Below are positions 32,003 through 43,489 of a stretch of 64,000 nucleotides of DNA, in pieces. The DNA comes from Mikania micrantha. Its lineage: Eukaryota; Streptophyta; Magnoliopsida; Asterales; Asteraceae. The translations under genes were made by a program, and so were the position numbers. Positions within the stretch are counted from its first letter, which is position 1. Each line of letters opens with the position of its first letter. The notes under the pieces are model-generated. The model saw only the letters and a list, made by a program, of their open reading frames with translations. It was not told the origin of the DNA and did no database searches. The DNA lies in NCBI GenBank assembly GCA_009363875.1, contig CM018690.1, positions 9,536,788-9,600,787 of the forward strand, written 5' to 3'.

Positions 32003-33502
32003 CTAATAAAGTGCCTTTAAGTCGTGATACATCTTGTCCGCCCCCGAATGGAATAAATATCTAGACTTGTGTGCTTCATCCATCACGAGTTCCCTCAGAC
32101 CACCATGCAAAGGTATCCAAAGTTGGTTCATGAAACAACGAGTTCCATAAGTCATGACTTCCAATTGTTTTTCCATGCCTCGCAAGGATTCCTGTTCCAG
32201 ATTGTCCTTATCTAAGGCCTCGAGTTGAGCACTACGTACGTTATTAGGTAAGCCAATATGTGTGGTCAACTGAAGTGCGCGAACCCGTCTTGTTTGTGAT
32301 GTATCCTTTCTGCTTAGAGCATCAGCTACCACATTAGCTTTGCCCAAATGGTACTTGATTGTGCATTCATAATCATTTAGCAATTCGACCCATCATAGTT
32401 GTCTCATATTGAGCTCCTTCTGATCTAAGATATGTTGCAAACTCTTGTGATCAATGTAAATGGTACACCTGGTTCCATATAAGTAGTGCCTTAAAATCTT
32501 CAAGTCAAATAACACTGATCCTAACTCCAAGTCATGAGTAGTGTAATTCTTTTCGTGTGGTCTCTGTTGTTGTGAAGCGTAAGCAATCACCGTATCGCGT
32601 TGCATCAACACACATCCCAAACCTTGGGCATATGCATCACAGTACACCACAAAGTCTTCTGTTCTTTCTGGTAAGGACAAAATCGGTGCATTACAGAGTT
32701 TTTGTTTTAATAGTTGAAATGCAGCTTCCTGTTTATTCGTCCAGTCATACTTAGTTCCTTTGTAAGTAAGAGCTGTAAGTGGTTGAGCGACTTTTGAAAA
32801 ACCTTCAATAAATCGTCTATAATAACCCGCCAAACCTAGGAATTGTCGTACCTCAGTAGGGGTCTTTGGTGCTTCCCAACTCTTAATCGCTTCAATTTTT
32901 GTTGGATCAACATGTATTCCCTTTTTGTTGACTACATGACCCAAGAATTGAACTTCTCCCATCCAAAAGTCATATTTCGAGAACTTTGCATACAGTTGTT
33001 CTTGTTTAAGTAATTCCAACATCATACGAAGATGTTCAGCATGATCCTCCTTAGTCTGGGAATAGATAAGAATGTCATCAATGAAAACAATGACAAATTT
33101 ATTGAGATAGGGTTTGCAAACCCGATTCATTCGCTCCATGAATACTGCTGGAGCATTTGTCAGTCCAAACGGCATGACCAAGAATTCATAATGGCCACAA
33201 GGCGTCCTGAACGCTGTCTTTGGAATATCTGCCTCTTGTACCCTGAGTTGATGATAACCAGATCTGAGACCAATCTTTGAGTAGTAACTTGAACCTTGTA
33301 ACTGATCGAACTGATCGTCAATTCGGGGTAGTGGATACCGATTCTTGATAGTGACTTTGTTAAGCTCACGGTAATCAATGCACATGCAGAAAGTCCCGTC
33401 CTTTTTCTTAACAAATAAGACTGATGCTCCCCGCAGTGAAAAACTAGGTCGTATAAAGCCTTTATCCAACAGCTCTTGCAGTTGTGTCCATAGATCTTGC
33501 AT
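32003..33502 (-). pseudogene. G2 reverse transcriptase and RNase H
   Basis: The first frame (33502-32393) shows VLFVKKKDGTFCMCIDYREL, NKVTIKNRYPLPRIDDQFDQ, SGYHQLRVQEADIPKTAFRT, YEFLVMPFGLTNAPAVFM and the catalytic FIDDILIYS (near 33070). It continues with FLGLAGYYRRFIEGFSKVAQ, VYCDAYAQGLGCVLMQRD and TTHDLELGSVLFDLKI. A stop near 32393 breaks the DHKSLQHILDQ region, and the next frame (32383-32003) carries YHLGKANVVADALSRK and WIPLHGGLRELVMDEAHKSR. The full pol order PR-RT-RH-INT fits Ty3/gypsy. Confidence 0.93.
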
Positions 33503-33769
33503 TTTAGATGGTGCAAGTCAGTAAGGCGCTCTAGCAATCGGTGTTGCGTCTGGTGTAAGGTCAATTCGGAATTCCACCTGCCTAGTAGGTGGTAATCCCG
33601 GTAGGTCTTCTGGAAGTACTTCAGGAAAGTCAAGTACCACTGGAATGTCTTTGATCTTCTTATCAACTATCGACTTTTTAGTCATAAGTGTTATAACTGA
33701 TGTATGACCTTTACGCAGACATTTGTGTGCCCTTATACAAGAGATGAGTCACAGTGGCACACTGCTCTT
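33503..33769 (-). pseudogene. G2 protease-RT linker, decayed
   Basis: The stretch between the protease and RT frames encodes, with stops, the usual linker of Tekay-like elements (VFP..LPGLPP..-like). Only fragments are readable (DIPVVLDFPEVLPEDLPGLP-like), so the frames were joined before decay. Confidence 0.6.
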
Positions 33770-34735
33770 CTATCCTTGTACATACAGTATCTCTCCATGT
33801 GGAATAGGAATACAGACAATCTTCTCATGACATATGATTCCAGCCTGGTGTTTCGACAACAAATCCATGCCAATGACTACATCAAAACTGCCTAATGCAA
33901 TAGGCATAATGTCAAGTGCCTGATCCATCAAGTCAAGGATACACCATTTGAGAATATGTTCTACTATGATTAACTTTCCATCAGCTAGTTCTACAGTGTA
34001 TGGGTTTTCTAAGGCTGTATGACTAACATTTAGCAGTTCGCAAAACTTATTAGATACAAAACTCTGATCTGCACCGGTGTCAAATGGCATATAGGCAGAG
34101 CGATTATTCAAGAGGAATGTACCGGTAACAATGTTGGGATCCTCCCATGCCTGACGCCCTTCTATCACGAAAGCCCTGCTTCTAGCACCATTTGTGTTGT
34201 CGTTATTGTTGTTGTTGGTGCCGTTGCAATTTGTGGTGGTACTATTAGCCCCTCCTTTCTTAAGTTGTTGACAATCCTTCTTGAAATGACCAGATTTGCC
34301 ACACTCAAAACAAACCTTCTGGGTGTTATTCTGGTTAGTTGGGTTTGTCTGTAATACTCCTCGACAATCCTTCGCAGCATGACCCATCTTCCCGCATCGT
34401 TGGCATCGATACTTGTCACATTGATTCCCAAAGTGATGAAGTCCACATTTGTTGTAATTTGGGTATTTATCATTATACCCTCTCGATGATTGTTGGCTAC
34501 TTTTTGAATTGTTATGGGTCTTGTTTGACTCATGCATGCGGTTCTGCTGGAATGATTGTTGTGAGGAGTTTTTGGAAGAGTTGCTTTCCCACTTTCTCTT
34601 TTGGTCTCCCACATTAGCTGCTGCTGTTCGTTTGGGTATAGTCCCTTGTAACACCGCCTGATCCATCAGTTGGTGCGCCAATCGAACAGCTTGTTGGATA
34701 GTAGTGGGATTAGTAGAGAGGTACCAACCCTCCAA
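33770..34735 (-). pseudogene. G2 gag C-terminus and protease
   Basis: 321 residues. The N-terminal part ends the gag domain (QQAVRLAHQLMDQAV). Two CCHC knuckles follow, CQRCGKMGHAAKDC and CFECGKSGHFKKDC. The aspartic protease motif is FDTGADQSFVSNKF, with ADGKLI and VVIGMDLLSKH further down. The glutamine- and asparagine-rich linker between knuckles and protease is typical of the group. The stop at 33770 comes before the linker to RT. Confidence 0.88.
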
Positions 34736-34739
34736 TGTA

Positions 34740-35238
34740 CCTTTCGATCCACTTGCTAGGCGGAGTTGCCGTGTGAGGTAAGAGTTTTGCTAGTTTATGG
34801 GATCGAGTGGTGTATATTCATCCTCAAGTTTTTGTATCTCGTTGAGAGGGCAATACTCTTCCTGCAGTAGTGTTTTGAATTCATCCCAAGTGAGTGCATT
34901 GGCCACATCCAGGCCTAATGTTTGTACATTAGAGTTCCACTATGTCAATGCTGGACCCTCCAGTGTACCAGTGGCATACTTAACTTTGTTTTCCTCTGGG
35001 CAATTACACATTGCGAACACTGAATCAGATTTCTAAATCCATCGAAGATGTCCAACTACTTTTTCCAATCCTTTGAAATTATGCGGTTTGCTGTCCAAGA
35101 ATGTCTTGAACGTGCACACCGTTGGGTTCAAAATCCTTCCATTGGACCTTGTAGTCCTAACTGGTGTGTTTGAGCATAGGTTGCAATTGCCTCGGCAATC
35201 CGATTGTTAATGAGTGCATCGAGTTCTGCTGTGGTCAT
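34740..35238 (-). pseudogene. G2 gag N-terminal part
   Basis: From ATG at 35238 the frame reads MTTAELDALINNRIAEAIAT and then, with stops and frameshifts, reaches KSDSVFAMCNCPEENKVKYA, TGTLEGPALT and NALTWDEFKTLLQEEYCP. It matches the G1 gag at 39931-40160 (SVFAMCECDEEKRVKYATGT). It is the capsid-like retrotransposon gag domain. Confidence 0.82.
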
Positions 35239-35482
35239 GTTGATGTTGCCTTTATGTATTCACCTGTAACTGAAATCTTTCCCGCATGATCACTCTAATT
35301 CTTCTTAACTTGAGTGACAGTGTCCGTTTGGTGGTACTTCAAGCGTGACAAGAAGTTGGGTTTGAATTCTCATATTACAGTTGATGAGTTCATTAAGTGG
35401 TCCTTGTATACCGTACATGTGGAAGTACCAAGAGCTACAAGAATGTTGTCGAGGAGTTAGAAAGAAAATTGATGTTTTCCTA
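35239..35482 (-). other. G2 leader next to the G1 insertion
   Basis: Sequence upstream of the G2 gag ATG. No domain is visible in it. The G1 insertion (TSD TCCTA at 35478-35482) breaks it; the other side resumes at 45360. Confidence 0.6.
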
Positions 35483-35840
35483 TGTGACACCCCGTAAATT
35501 GTAGGTCAGCTTCTATTTTATTTAAATTTTTATTTAAATGAATTTTGAACACGTGGCACTAGAATTAGTTTAATTTAGTGTGATACGTGGCATGACGGTA
35601 CAAACACTGACACAAACACGATAATTCGGTGAATTATCGCAACATGCACACACGTGTCTAAGAAAACACGAACGTTGGTGAACGTTTAGCACATCGTGTA
35701 ACAAAACACTCGAAACCTCACGTAACACTCAAACATTGAGCTTGGAAGTTCAAACGAGGCCGAACGATAGTTCAAAAGCGTGAAAACGACGACGAATGGA
35801 TCAAACCATTGAAATTGGGCCTATTGGGCTCTTCAAGGAC

Positions 35841-35965
35841 CCATCGCGGTACGCGATGGCCCACAAGGAATTCCTATAGCGGTACGCGAAGAATCTCGGG
35901 AGAATTTGAATCCCGAAATCCATCGCAGTACGCAGAAGGAATCTAGGAGCTTGTTGGCGGTATGC
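35841..35965 (+). promoter_or_regulatory. palindromic GCGGTACGCGA words in G1 U3
   Basis: CCATCGCGGTACGCGATGG (35841-35859) has 7-bp arms around GGTAC. Related words follow at about 35878 (TAGCGGTACGCGA), 35923 (CATCGCAGTACGC) and 35956 (GGCGGTATGCGACGC). The same four words occur in the 3' LTR at 44748-44875. They lie 30-150 bases upstream of the TATA box, so they are candidate transcription-factor sites. This role is inferred. Confidence 0.55.
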
Positions 35966-35989
35966 GACGCTGCACAGACGTCAAATCTT

Positions 35990-35996
35990 TATAAAA
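35990..35996 (+). promoter_or_regulatory. G1 5' LTR TATA box
   Basis: TATAAAA within AATCTTTATAAAACCAAGAAG. The equivalent in the 3' LTR is at 44896-44902. No transcription start is visible from the sequence alone. Confidence 0.6.
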
Positions 35997-37742
35997 CCAA
36001 GAAGATTATGGCTACTCTACCCCCCACAGTCATTTTGTTAGACCATGCATGCCATAATCCTCTCTATCCTCTCTATCCACCTCTGATACACCCAAGAACA
36101 TCCATAGGAAGCCATTGGAGGGGATCTTGAAGCTCAAGAACCTTGAAGGAAGCTTCCTAGGCCACCATCCATCGTCACCACCTTCTTGATATCGAAGAAT
36201 CTTGTTGGTCAGAAGCTTCAGGAGCTGCTGAACTCATCCTCTCGACCGTTTAGGGCATCAAAGGTAGTTTCATGGCTTCAAACACACTTACATCACACTT
36301 ACACTCACATGCAATGGGTAAAAGCCACATGCAAGCACTATGGCACCACATGCACGAATTTCTTGTGATATTGATCTGGGTTTGATATGTTCACAACTGA
36401 TTTTAATGATCTCTAATGTTGTTTTGATGATTCATGATGATCCATGATGAGGGGTGTATGTGTAATGCTTGATTTGGTCACAAGTGGGTGAAATACCCAC
36501 ATGCATGTATGATCTAAGATTGATTAGATGATTTTGGATATTTGTAGATGTTTATTGATGATATTTGTGTGATTAAAGATGATCTATGATGATATTGTAA
36601 TGATTTATGACGATCTATGGTGATGTTCTTGTGAAAATCTCATGATTTGTATATAAAATGATGAAATAATGCCATGCATGTATGATCTAAAGAGTTCTAG
36701 ATGATTTTGTTTATATTGGGATGATTCTTGATGATGGTTAAGTGTTTTCGCAAGATTAGATCATGATATTGATGGTTAAAATATGATTATATGGCAAACT
36801 TGCTATTTTTAGTAACTTTTAAGTTACAAGATGGTGAAATAGATGAGTTTATGGTCATGCATGTATGTGGATTTGCTATTAGAATGTTATTAGGATGATA
36901 TTGATGCTTAGAATGTGATTTTAATATTGATTATGGTCATTTTTGGCATAGTTACTATATATGGTAACTATTATGCTTGTTGAATCGAGTCAAACAATTA
37001 TGCTATACGAACATTTTATGTGTATGCTGGTTTATTAGACAAACATTAAGTGTTGAACTCGTAACAAGCCCTCACAAAGTCTTACCGTTAATGTACGAAC
37101 AACGTGGTAGGTTTGAATGGATCTGTTTGGGTGTGACTAACCCCAAAGGGCACAATTTTTACTGGAGGTCATAACCCGTGAAACTCTGACCTAACTTGTT
37201 ATGTAATACGAGACATAGCGGAGGCAAGGACAAACAAGTCTAGTTCGGTAGTGACGCACTGACACTTGGAGCCTAGGGCTCGGTACTAACATTATGATAA
37301 ACAGTATGACACATGTTTTCTATTACTATGTATATATATCAAAACCTGTGAACTCACCAACCATTGTGTTGACACTTTTTCTTAAACTTGTATTCTCAGG
37401 TATCTAGTTGCCTATGGAACAGGATGCACACTTTAGGGCATGAGCATAGGATTTGCATTTATTTATGTCATGTCGCTTTGATCAAACAATTTCAATATAT
37501 GTTTTGTAATATTACAATGCAGTGTCTGACAATTTATATTTCCGCTGCATATGCAAAATCATTTATTTCCGCTGCTATGATATTATACTTTCCACTGAAA
37601 ACTATTTTAGTTAAACTTTTATGTCAAACATTGTATTTGAAACGCATATAGAGTTGTTCTATATGACCATGAGCTGTGATTCTGGCCACGTCACACCCAC
37701 GTGGACTGACACCACGAGTGGGAATTTGGGGGTGTGAAAGAC

Positions 37743-37755
37743 TGGTATCAGAGCC
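37743..37755 (+). other. G1 primer-binding site, tRNA-Met type
   Basis: TGGTATCAGAGCC follows the LTR end after four bases (AGAC). It matches the initiator tRNA-Met 3' end and fixes the orientation and LTR border. Confidence 0.93.
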
Positions 37756-37896
37756 TTGGTTATAGAGAACTAGGTTTGCATGTAGTAAACTTAGACTATA
37801 GTCATTGCTCAACATTAGACACTACACTTAGAACTCGCACACTGATGTTGTTATTATTACTATTAAACTGTTACTTACTGATTTGAGACTTACAGG

Positions 37897-38629
37897 ATGG
37901 CCAACAACAATGGAGACACAGGAGGAAACTCGGGAAGACGCCCGGTAAACTACAAGTTGACGGAGGAGGGCCGTCAGAGGGTCCAAGACATTGTAGCATT
38001 GGTGGACGAAGAGATGGACAGCCAAGCCCGACGGGCTAGGCACAACAGATTCTGGGGATGGTACCCCATGACTATCAGGGAGTGGATTGAGGGGGAGAGA
38101 GTACCTCCACCCCGATATCCAGTGATGCACTAGGTGATCATTGACTACCACACCTCGGAGTACCGATGGAGCCGGCATTCTCAGCCCACGTAGCCTACAC
38201 TAGACGGGAGGCTAGGAGGAACCACGAGCTGTCGGACGAAGTCCGAGTTCTCGCGAGAAGAACCAGCGCCTTGAGGGGCGAGTTGACAGTCTGCAGGAGC
38301 AGATAGAGACCCTGCGGACTCAGATGGCGCAGTTGACTGGCCAACTGGGACAGATCGTTCAGATCATGCAGGAGTATGACGGACACATAGCTGCAACGGA
38401 AGTCGCAATCGAGGAGAACCAGGCCATCATACAGACCAGTGATGCCATGCTTAACGCATGGGCAGAGCAGTTCATTGTGGAACCACCTCCCGAGGAGGGA
38501 CCACAATTCGAGGCTGAGGACCTTGAAGAAGGCGATTTCGACGAGGATCCCGAAGATGATTCCGAGGAGGATGGAGATGACGAGCCAGCCGAGAGTGAGG
38601 ACTCGCACTCCACGATAGATTCGGACTAG
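37897..38629 (+). pseudogene. G1 5' gag-region ORFs
   Basis: The first frame starts MANNNGDTGGNSGRRPVNYK and stays open to 38133, including EEGRQRVQDIVALVDEEMD. A second frame (38324-38629) has a coiled helix with QLGQIVQIMQEYDGHIA and a strongly acidic tail (EDLEEGDFDEDPEDDSEEDG). These N-terminal extensions occur upstream of the gag domain in this lineage, and one or more frameshifts separate them. Function not known to me. Confidence 0.65.
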
Positions 38630-38737
38630 TTAGGTTATTTCATTCCTGTATTTCATTTTGTACTGCCTAGACGAGCGGGATGTGCTCGTATGAACATGTA
38701 GTATTGCTATCTTCCGAAAAGTTATAGTACTTCAAAG

Positions 38738-39457
38738 TAGGGGTGGCAATTCCCGACACGACCCGAAACACGACACGAACACGACACGAAAATAATCAAG
38801 TTTTGGGTTGGCAATTATAACCCGTTTAAAAAACGGGTCGTGTTCGGGTTGACCCGTTTATTAAACAGGTCAGGTTCGGGTTGACCCATTTATAAACGGG
38901 TTGACCCGCTAACCCGTTTAAGGTTTCAAATTTATTTTTTTTTATTTTTTCTTTCTTGCAACATATATCTAGTTGTTTTTCTTTTGATTATTTATCATAC
39001 CTTAATTGATCGAGTAACAATTTATGTATTTTTCATTTAAAAAATAATTTTAAGTTTTTTTTCAAGTTAATCATACAAATAAGTTTATTTTAAATTTCAC
39101 ATTTTATAATTATGATCTACATAAGTGTATGCTTAGTTATAATAATATTACTTTTTTATTAAAATAATATAATAACTATTTGCTACTCATACACACATAC
39201 TAAACATGTTATTATTGACTTGCTTTTAACCAAGAACCAACTTACAATATGTAAATTCGTTGATTAATTTATATAAACGGGTTAAACGGGTCATGTTCGG
39301 GTTGACCTGAATTAATGTCAATCCGGGTTAGGGTTGAAAACTTTGACACGAATAAATATATGGGTCAGGTTCGGGTTGCAATATTCAACCCACCAACCCG
39401 CCAACCTGTGACCTGTTAACCCGCTAACCCGCCAACCCGACACGATTGACACCCCTA
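38738..39457. mobile_element. hAT-type MITE inside G1, 720 bp
   Basis: TSD CTTCAAAG flanks it (38730-38737 and 39458-39465). The ends are TAGGGGTGGCAATTCCC and, read in reverse complement, TAGGGGTGTCAATCG, an imperfect inverted repeat. Both ends carry dense CGGGTTGACCCG and AACCCG words (38760-38930 and 39280-39440), and the centre is AT-rich without an ORF. The 8-bp TSD identifies a hAT-like non-autonomous element. Confidence 0.9.
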
Positions 39458-39611
39458 CTTCAAAGTGTCTATTAATGAAATGATATTTTTCTTTATTTAT
39501 CGCACATTCTGACTATGGTTGTTTGCTAACATAACACATGACATGACTTCTGGCTAACACTCTAACACACGATGACTAACATTCTATAGTTTTCCATATA
39601 GCAACTATCTA
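39458..39611 (+). other. G1 gag region, spacer after the MITE
   Basis: Short spacer in the G1 5' region. It carries scattered GACTAACATTC/ATGACTAACA-like phrases. No coding content is apparent. Confidence 0.4.
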
Positions 39612-40632
39612 TGGTTGGACAGGGAGCACACACACGCGCTGGAAAGAAGCCGATTAGTGCGGCAACCATCAAGATGATGGTTGACCGCCGAGTAAACAAG
39701 GCGATTGCCGAATACGAGGCAAGTCGCCAACATAGCGAAACAAGTGGGACGAACAATGGTACTAGCACTCGCCTAACATGACTAACATAGTCTAGCTAAC
39801 ATGATTACTAACACTCGACATTGGTTTCTGACAAACAGGATCACACGACAACAACAGCAAAGGACGCTCAATCAAATCCTTTCAGAACTATCACCCTCAC
39901 ACTTTCAAGGGAACTGAAGGAGCTGTTGGAATGCTCCGTTGGGTGGAGAAAGCAGAGTCTGTGTTCGCAATGTGCGAATGTGATGAAGAAAAACGGGTCA
40001 AGTATGCAACCGGTACTCTCGAGGGACCAGTCCTCACATGGTGGAACACACACATACAAACTCTGGGTTTGGACGGTGCCAACTCTATGACATGGGCTGA
40101 TTTCACCAGGTTGCTGCAGGAGGAATATTGTCCTCGAGACGAGATCAGGAAGCTGGAAGCAGAATTTTTGGTACTCAAGATGGTTGGATCAGAAATCGAG
40201 CAGTACTGCACTCGATTTCATGAACTATGCAAGCTATGCCCGGTTATGGTGACGCCGGAATACAAGAAAGTCGAGCAGTTCATCAGCGGACTGCCCGAAC
40301 AAATACAGAGCATGGTGACTGCATCTGACCTCACCACCATTCAACCGTTAATCAGACTGGCCCATAAACTGACCGATCAAGCGGTGGCTCAGGGCAAGTT
40401 TCCCAAAAGAGGTGAACATCTGAAGTTTCAAGAAAGCCACAAGTGCAAGTGGGAACCCAGTCATCACCAATCTCATCCACCTCATCAACAACAACAAAGG
40501 TCTGCACCAGCAAGAGCCTTCACTGCTCCCAGCCCGATGATAAGAGGAAGGGTGTATATCAAGAGAAATACCCTTTGTGCAACCGATGCTCATACCATCA
40601 CTTTGGGCAATGTGAGAGGCACCGTTGCCTGA
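39612..40632 (+). pseudogene. G1 gag
   Basis: It starts MVGQGAHTRAGKKPIS with RRVNKAIAEYEASRQ, then stops at about 39779. From 39931 the capsid-like domain is clear: GMLRWVEKAESVFAMCECDE, KVKYATGTLEGPVLTWWNTH, WADFTRLLQEEYCPRDEIRK, YCTRFHELCKLCPVMVTPEY and VEQFISGLPEQIQSMV. This matches the Retrotrans_gag fold of Ty3/gypsy elements. A frameshift near 40530 moves translation to the next frame (zinc knuckles). Confidence 0.88.
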
Positions 40633-41222
40633 AGTGCAGACGACATGGCCATATGGAAAAAGATTGCAGATCCAAGTTTCCTAACAACTACAGCAACCCC
40701 AACCACAACCTGCACAACAACAACAACCAGAACACCCTCAAAGTGCGTTATGAATGTGGAAAACCGGGGCACATGAGGAGGGATTGCCCTCAGCTGAAGA
40801 AAGCCAGAGGAGGTGCGGCAAAGGGTCGAGCATTCGTGATTGGCTTAGGGGATGCCAAGGACGACCCGAACATCGTGACCGGTACGTTTCTTTTAAATAA
40901 TGTCTATGCTAGCATATTATTTGATACCGGTTCCGATAGGAGCTTTATATCTAGTGAGTTTAGTAAATTTCTGGATATTACCCCAACACCACTAGACTAT
41001 AAGTATACCATAGAGTTAGCTGACGGCAAACTAATCGAAACACAAAACGTATTTCGAGGATGCGTCATGATTGTGGCGGATCACGAACTCGAAATCGACT
41101 TGATTCCGGTGACTCTCGGGAGCTTTGATGTGGTCGTTGGAATGGATTGGCTATCCGCAAACCAAGCTGAGATCGTATGCAACGAGAAGATCATGCGAGT
41201 TACGTTGCCGAATGGAGAATAG
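40443..41222 (+). pseudogene. G1 zinc knuckles and protease
   Basis: After a Ser/Thr-rich lead, CNRCSYHHFGQC, CLKCRRHGHMEKDC and YECGKPGHMRRDC give the knuckle region (the last has lost its first cysteine-context residue). The protease motif ILFDTGSDRSFISSEF carries the catalytic aspartate, and VVVGMDWLSANQ follows. TAG at 41220-41222 ends the frame, after which pol continues in the same frame. Confidence 0.9.
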
Positions 41223-42582
41223 ATCTTGATACAGGCAGAACAGAGGGGAGTACCTCTGAACATTATGTCTTGCATAAAGGTGAAAAAGTACATACAGAAG
41301 GGATACACCGCAATACTAGCCCTTATCACGGAACAACCGAAACAGGAGAAGAAGATCAAGGACATCGCTGTAGTCCGATATTTCCCTGAAGTATTTCCCG
41401 AGGATCTACCTGGACTACCTCCGAAATGACAGATCGAGTTCCAGATAAACCTCACTCCCGGAGTAGCCCCAATTGCTAAAGCTCCATACGGATTAGCACC
41501 GACTGAGATGCAAGAACTGTCTAACCAATTGTAGGAACTGTTAGAAAAGGAATTTATCAGACCGATCTTCTCACCTTGGGGAGCACCGGTCTTATTTTTA
41601 AAGAAGAAGGACGGATCATTCCATATGTGTATCGACTACAGGGAGCTGAACAAGGTGACGATCAATAATCGATACTCGTTACCACGAATAGACGATCTGT
41701 TTGACCAACTGCAATAGGTCAAGCTACTATTCGAAGATCGATTTAAGATCAGCTTACCATCAACTAAGGATACAAGAAGACGATATTTCTAAGACTGCCT
41801 TTAGAACCCGATACGGACACTACGAATTTCTGGTTATGCCCTTCGGACTGACCAACGCACCAGCTGTATTCATGGATCTCATGAATAGGGTGTGCAAACC
41901 CTACCTCGACAAATTCGTGATAGTGTTCATTGACGATATCCTGATATACTCTAAGAATCAGGAAGAACATGCTGAACATCTGAAGCTAGTCTTGGAGCTA
42001 TTGAAGAACGAGCACTAGTACGCGAAATTTTCAAAATGCGAATTTTTGATTCGCGAAGTCCAATTTCTTGGACATGTTAATGAGAAGGGAATACATGTAG
42101 ACCCAGTCAAGATCGAAGCCATCAAGAATTGGGAGACACCCAAGACTCCAACCGAGGTGCGACAATTCTTAGGGCTGGCCGGGTACCACCGGCGATTCAT
42201 CGAAGGATTTTCAAAGATCGCCCAATCACTGACATGCCTAACTCATAAAGACAAGAAGTTCGATTGCGGAGACAAACAGGAAGCTGCATTCAACTTGTTG
42301 AAGTAGAAGTTGTGCACTGCACCAATCCTATCCTTGCCGGAAGGATGCGATGATTTCGTAGTGTATTGCGACGCCTCGAAACAAGGACTCGGTTGCATGC
42401 TGATGCAACGCGAGAAAGTGATAGCATACGCATCACGACAACTAAAGGTGCACGAGAAGAACTATACAACTCATGATCTTGAGTTGGGAGCCGTAGTGTT
42501 TGCCCTGAAGATCTGGCGACACTACCTATACGGCACAAAGTGTACAATCTTTACCGATCATAAGAGCCTACAGCAAAAAATC
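41223..42582 (+). pseudogene. G1 reverse transcriptase and RNase H N-terminus
   Basis: The linker has VVRYFPEVFPEDLPGLPPK and then TGA at 41427. RT reads EKEFIRPIFSPWGAPVLFLK, CIDYRELNKVTINNRYSLPR, then after a frameshift near 41715 YYSKIDLRSAYHQLRIQED, YEFLVMPFGLTNAPAVFM and FIDDILIYS (41926-41943). A TAG lies at 42016. RNase H continues with VYCDASKQGLGCMLMQREKV and THDLELGAVVFALKIWRHYL and reaches TDHKSLQ, where a small insertion interrupts it (42583). Confidence 0.93.
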
Positions 42583-42776
42583 CCAAATTCCGGCGAATAA
42601 AAGCAGTTCGAATCCGGTAACGTCTCCAAACTAACTTTTCTCTTTCTAAAATGTGCCAAGTAGACGCAGCTGGTGGGTTAGAGCGGATCGCTCACGTTCT
42701 TGAGTAAATTTAATTTGGTAGGACAGCAAAGGCGACTGTGTGAAATTATATTTTTTTCCTTGGTTTTTTTCAAAAT
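42583..42776. mobile_element. 194-bp insert of unknown type in G1 RNase H
   Basis: It is flanked by AAAATC at 42577-42582 and 42777-42782. The G1 frame resumes right behind it (FDQKELNIETTKM), and G2 has the uninterrupted region DHKSLQHILDQ. It contains GCAGTTCGAATCCGG and TTAGAGCGGATCGCTCACG, similar to tRNA sequence words, and T-rich runs near its right end. The order of the two tRNA-like words on this strand is reverse to a tRNA gene. Identity and origin are unknown. Confidence 0.5.
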
Positions 42777-42804
42777 AAAATCTTCGATCAGAAGGAACTG
42801 AACA

Positions 42805-43488
42805 TTGAGACAACAAAGATGGGTCGAACTCATTGGCGATTATGATTGCGCCATCAAGTACCATCCCGGTAAGGCAAACGTAGTGGCCGACATGTTAAGC
42901 CGGAAAGAAACAACTAAATGTGTACGTGCACTAAAACTTACAATCCATTCTGAGTTGCCACAGCAGATCCAGAACGTTCAACAAGAGGCTCTGAAGGTCG
43001 AAAACCTCCCTCAGGAATCCTTGCGATGCATGGAAAAGCACATGGAGGTAAAGATTGACGGAGCATACTATCTCATGGATCGGATCTGGATACCACACCA
43101 CAGAGGATTGAGAAATGTGGTGATGGATGAAGCACACAAGAGCCGATATTCTGTACATCCGGGCTCTGACAAAATATACCACGATCTGAAGACGACTTAT
43201 TGGTGGCCGAACATGAAAGTTGAGATAGCCACTTACGTAAGTAAGTGTTTAACGTGCTCAAAAGTCAAGGTTGAGTACCAGAAGCCATCAGGTCTACTTC
43301 AAAAACCCGAGATACCGATGTGGAAATGGGAGCAAATTTCCATGGACTTCATAACTAAACTGCCTAAGACGGCAAGTGGCTGCGATACCATATGGGTTAT
43401 CGTAGACCGACTAACGAAATCTGCACACTTTCTACCCATCAAAGAGACCGACAACTCGACATGGAGTACCAATCTCAATCATCTCTGA
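42805..43488 (+). pseudogene. G1 RNase H C-terminus and integrase N-terminal part
   Basis: The frame has QQRWVELIGDYDCAIKYHPG, ANVVADMLSRKE, WIPHHRGLRNVVMDEAHKSR, the integrase zinc-binding block YWWPNMKVEIATYVSKCLTC and the core start WKWEQISMDFITKLPKTASG with TIWVIVDRLTKSAHFLPIKE. It ends at a frameshift near 43460. Confidence 0.92.
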
Positions 43489-43489
43489 C

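Larger units (their letters stand above)
35483..37738 (+). repeat. G1 5' LTR
   Basis: It begins TGTGACACCCCGTAAATTG and ends GGGGGTGTGA, where the final CA seems mutated. It is 2256 bp long against 959 bp for the 3' LTR; 36430-37700 is absent from the latter. U3 contains four versions of the word GCGGTACGCGA (35841-35960). Downstream parts carry AT-rich repetitive phrases such as GATGATTCATGATGATCC and repeated ATGATCTATGATGAT (36420-36620). Confidence 0.9.
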
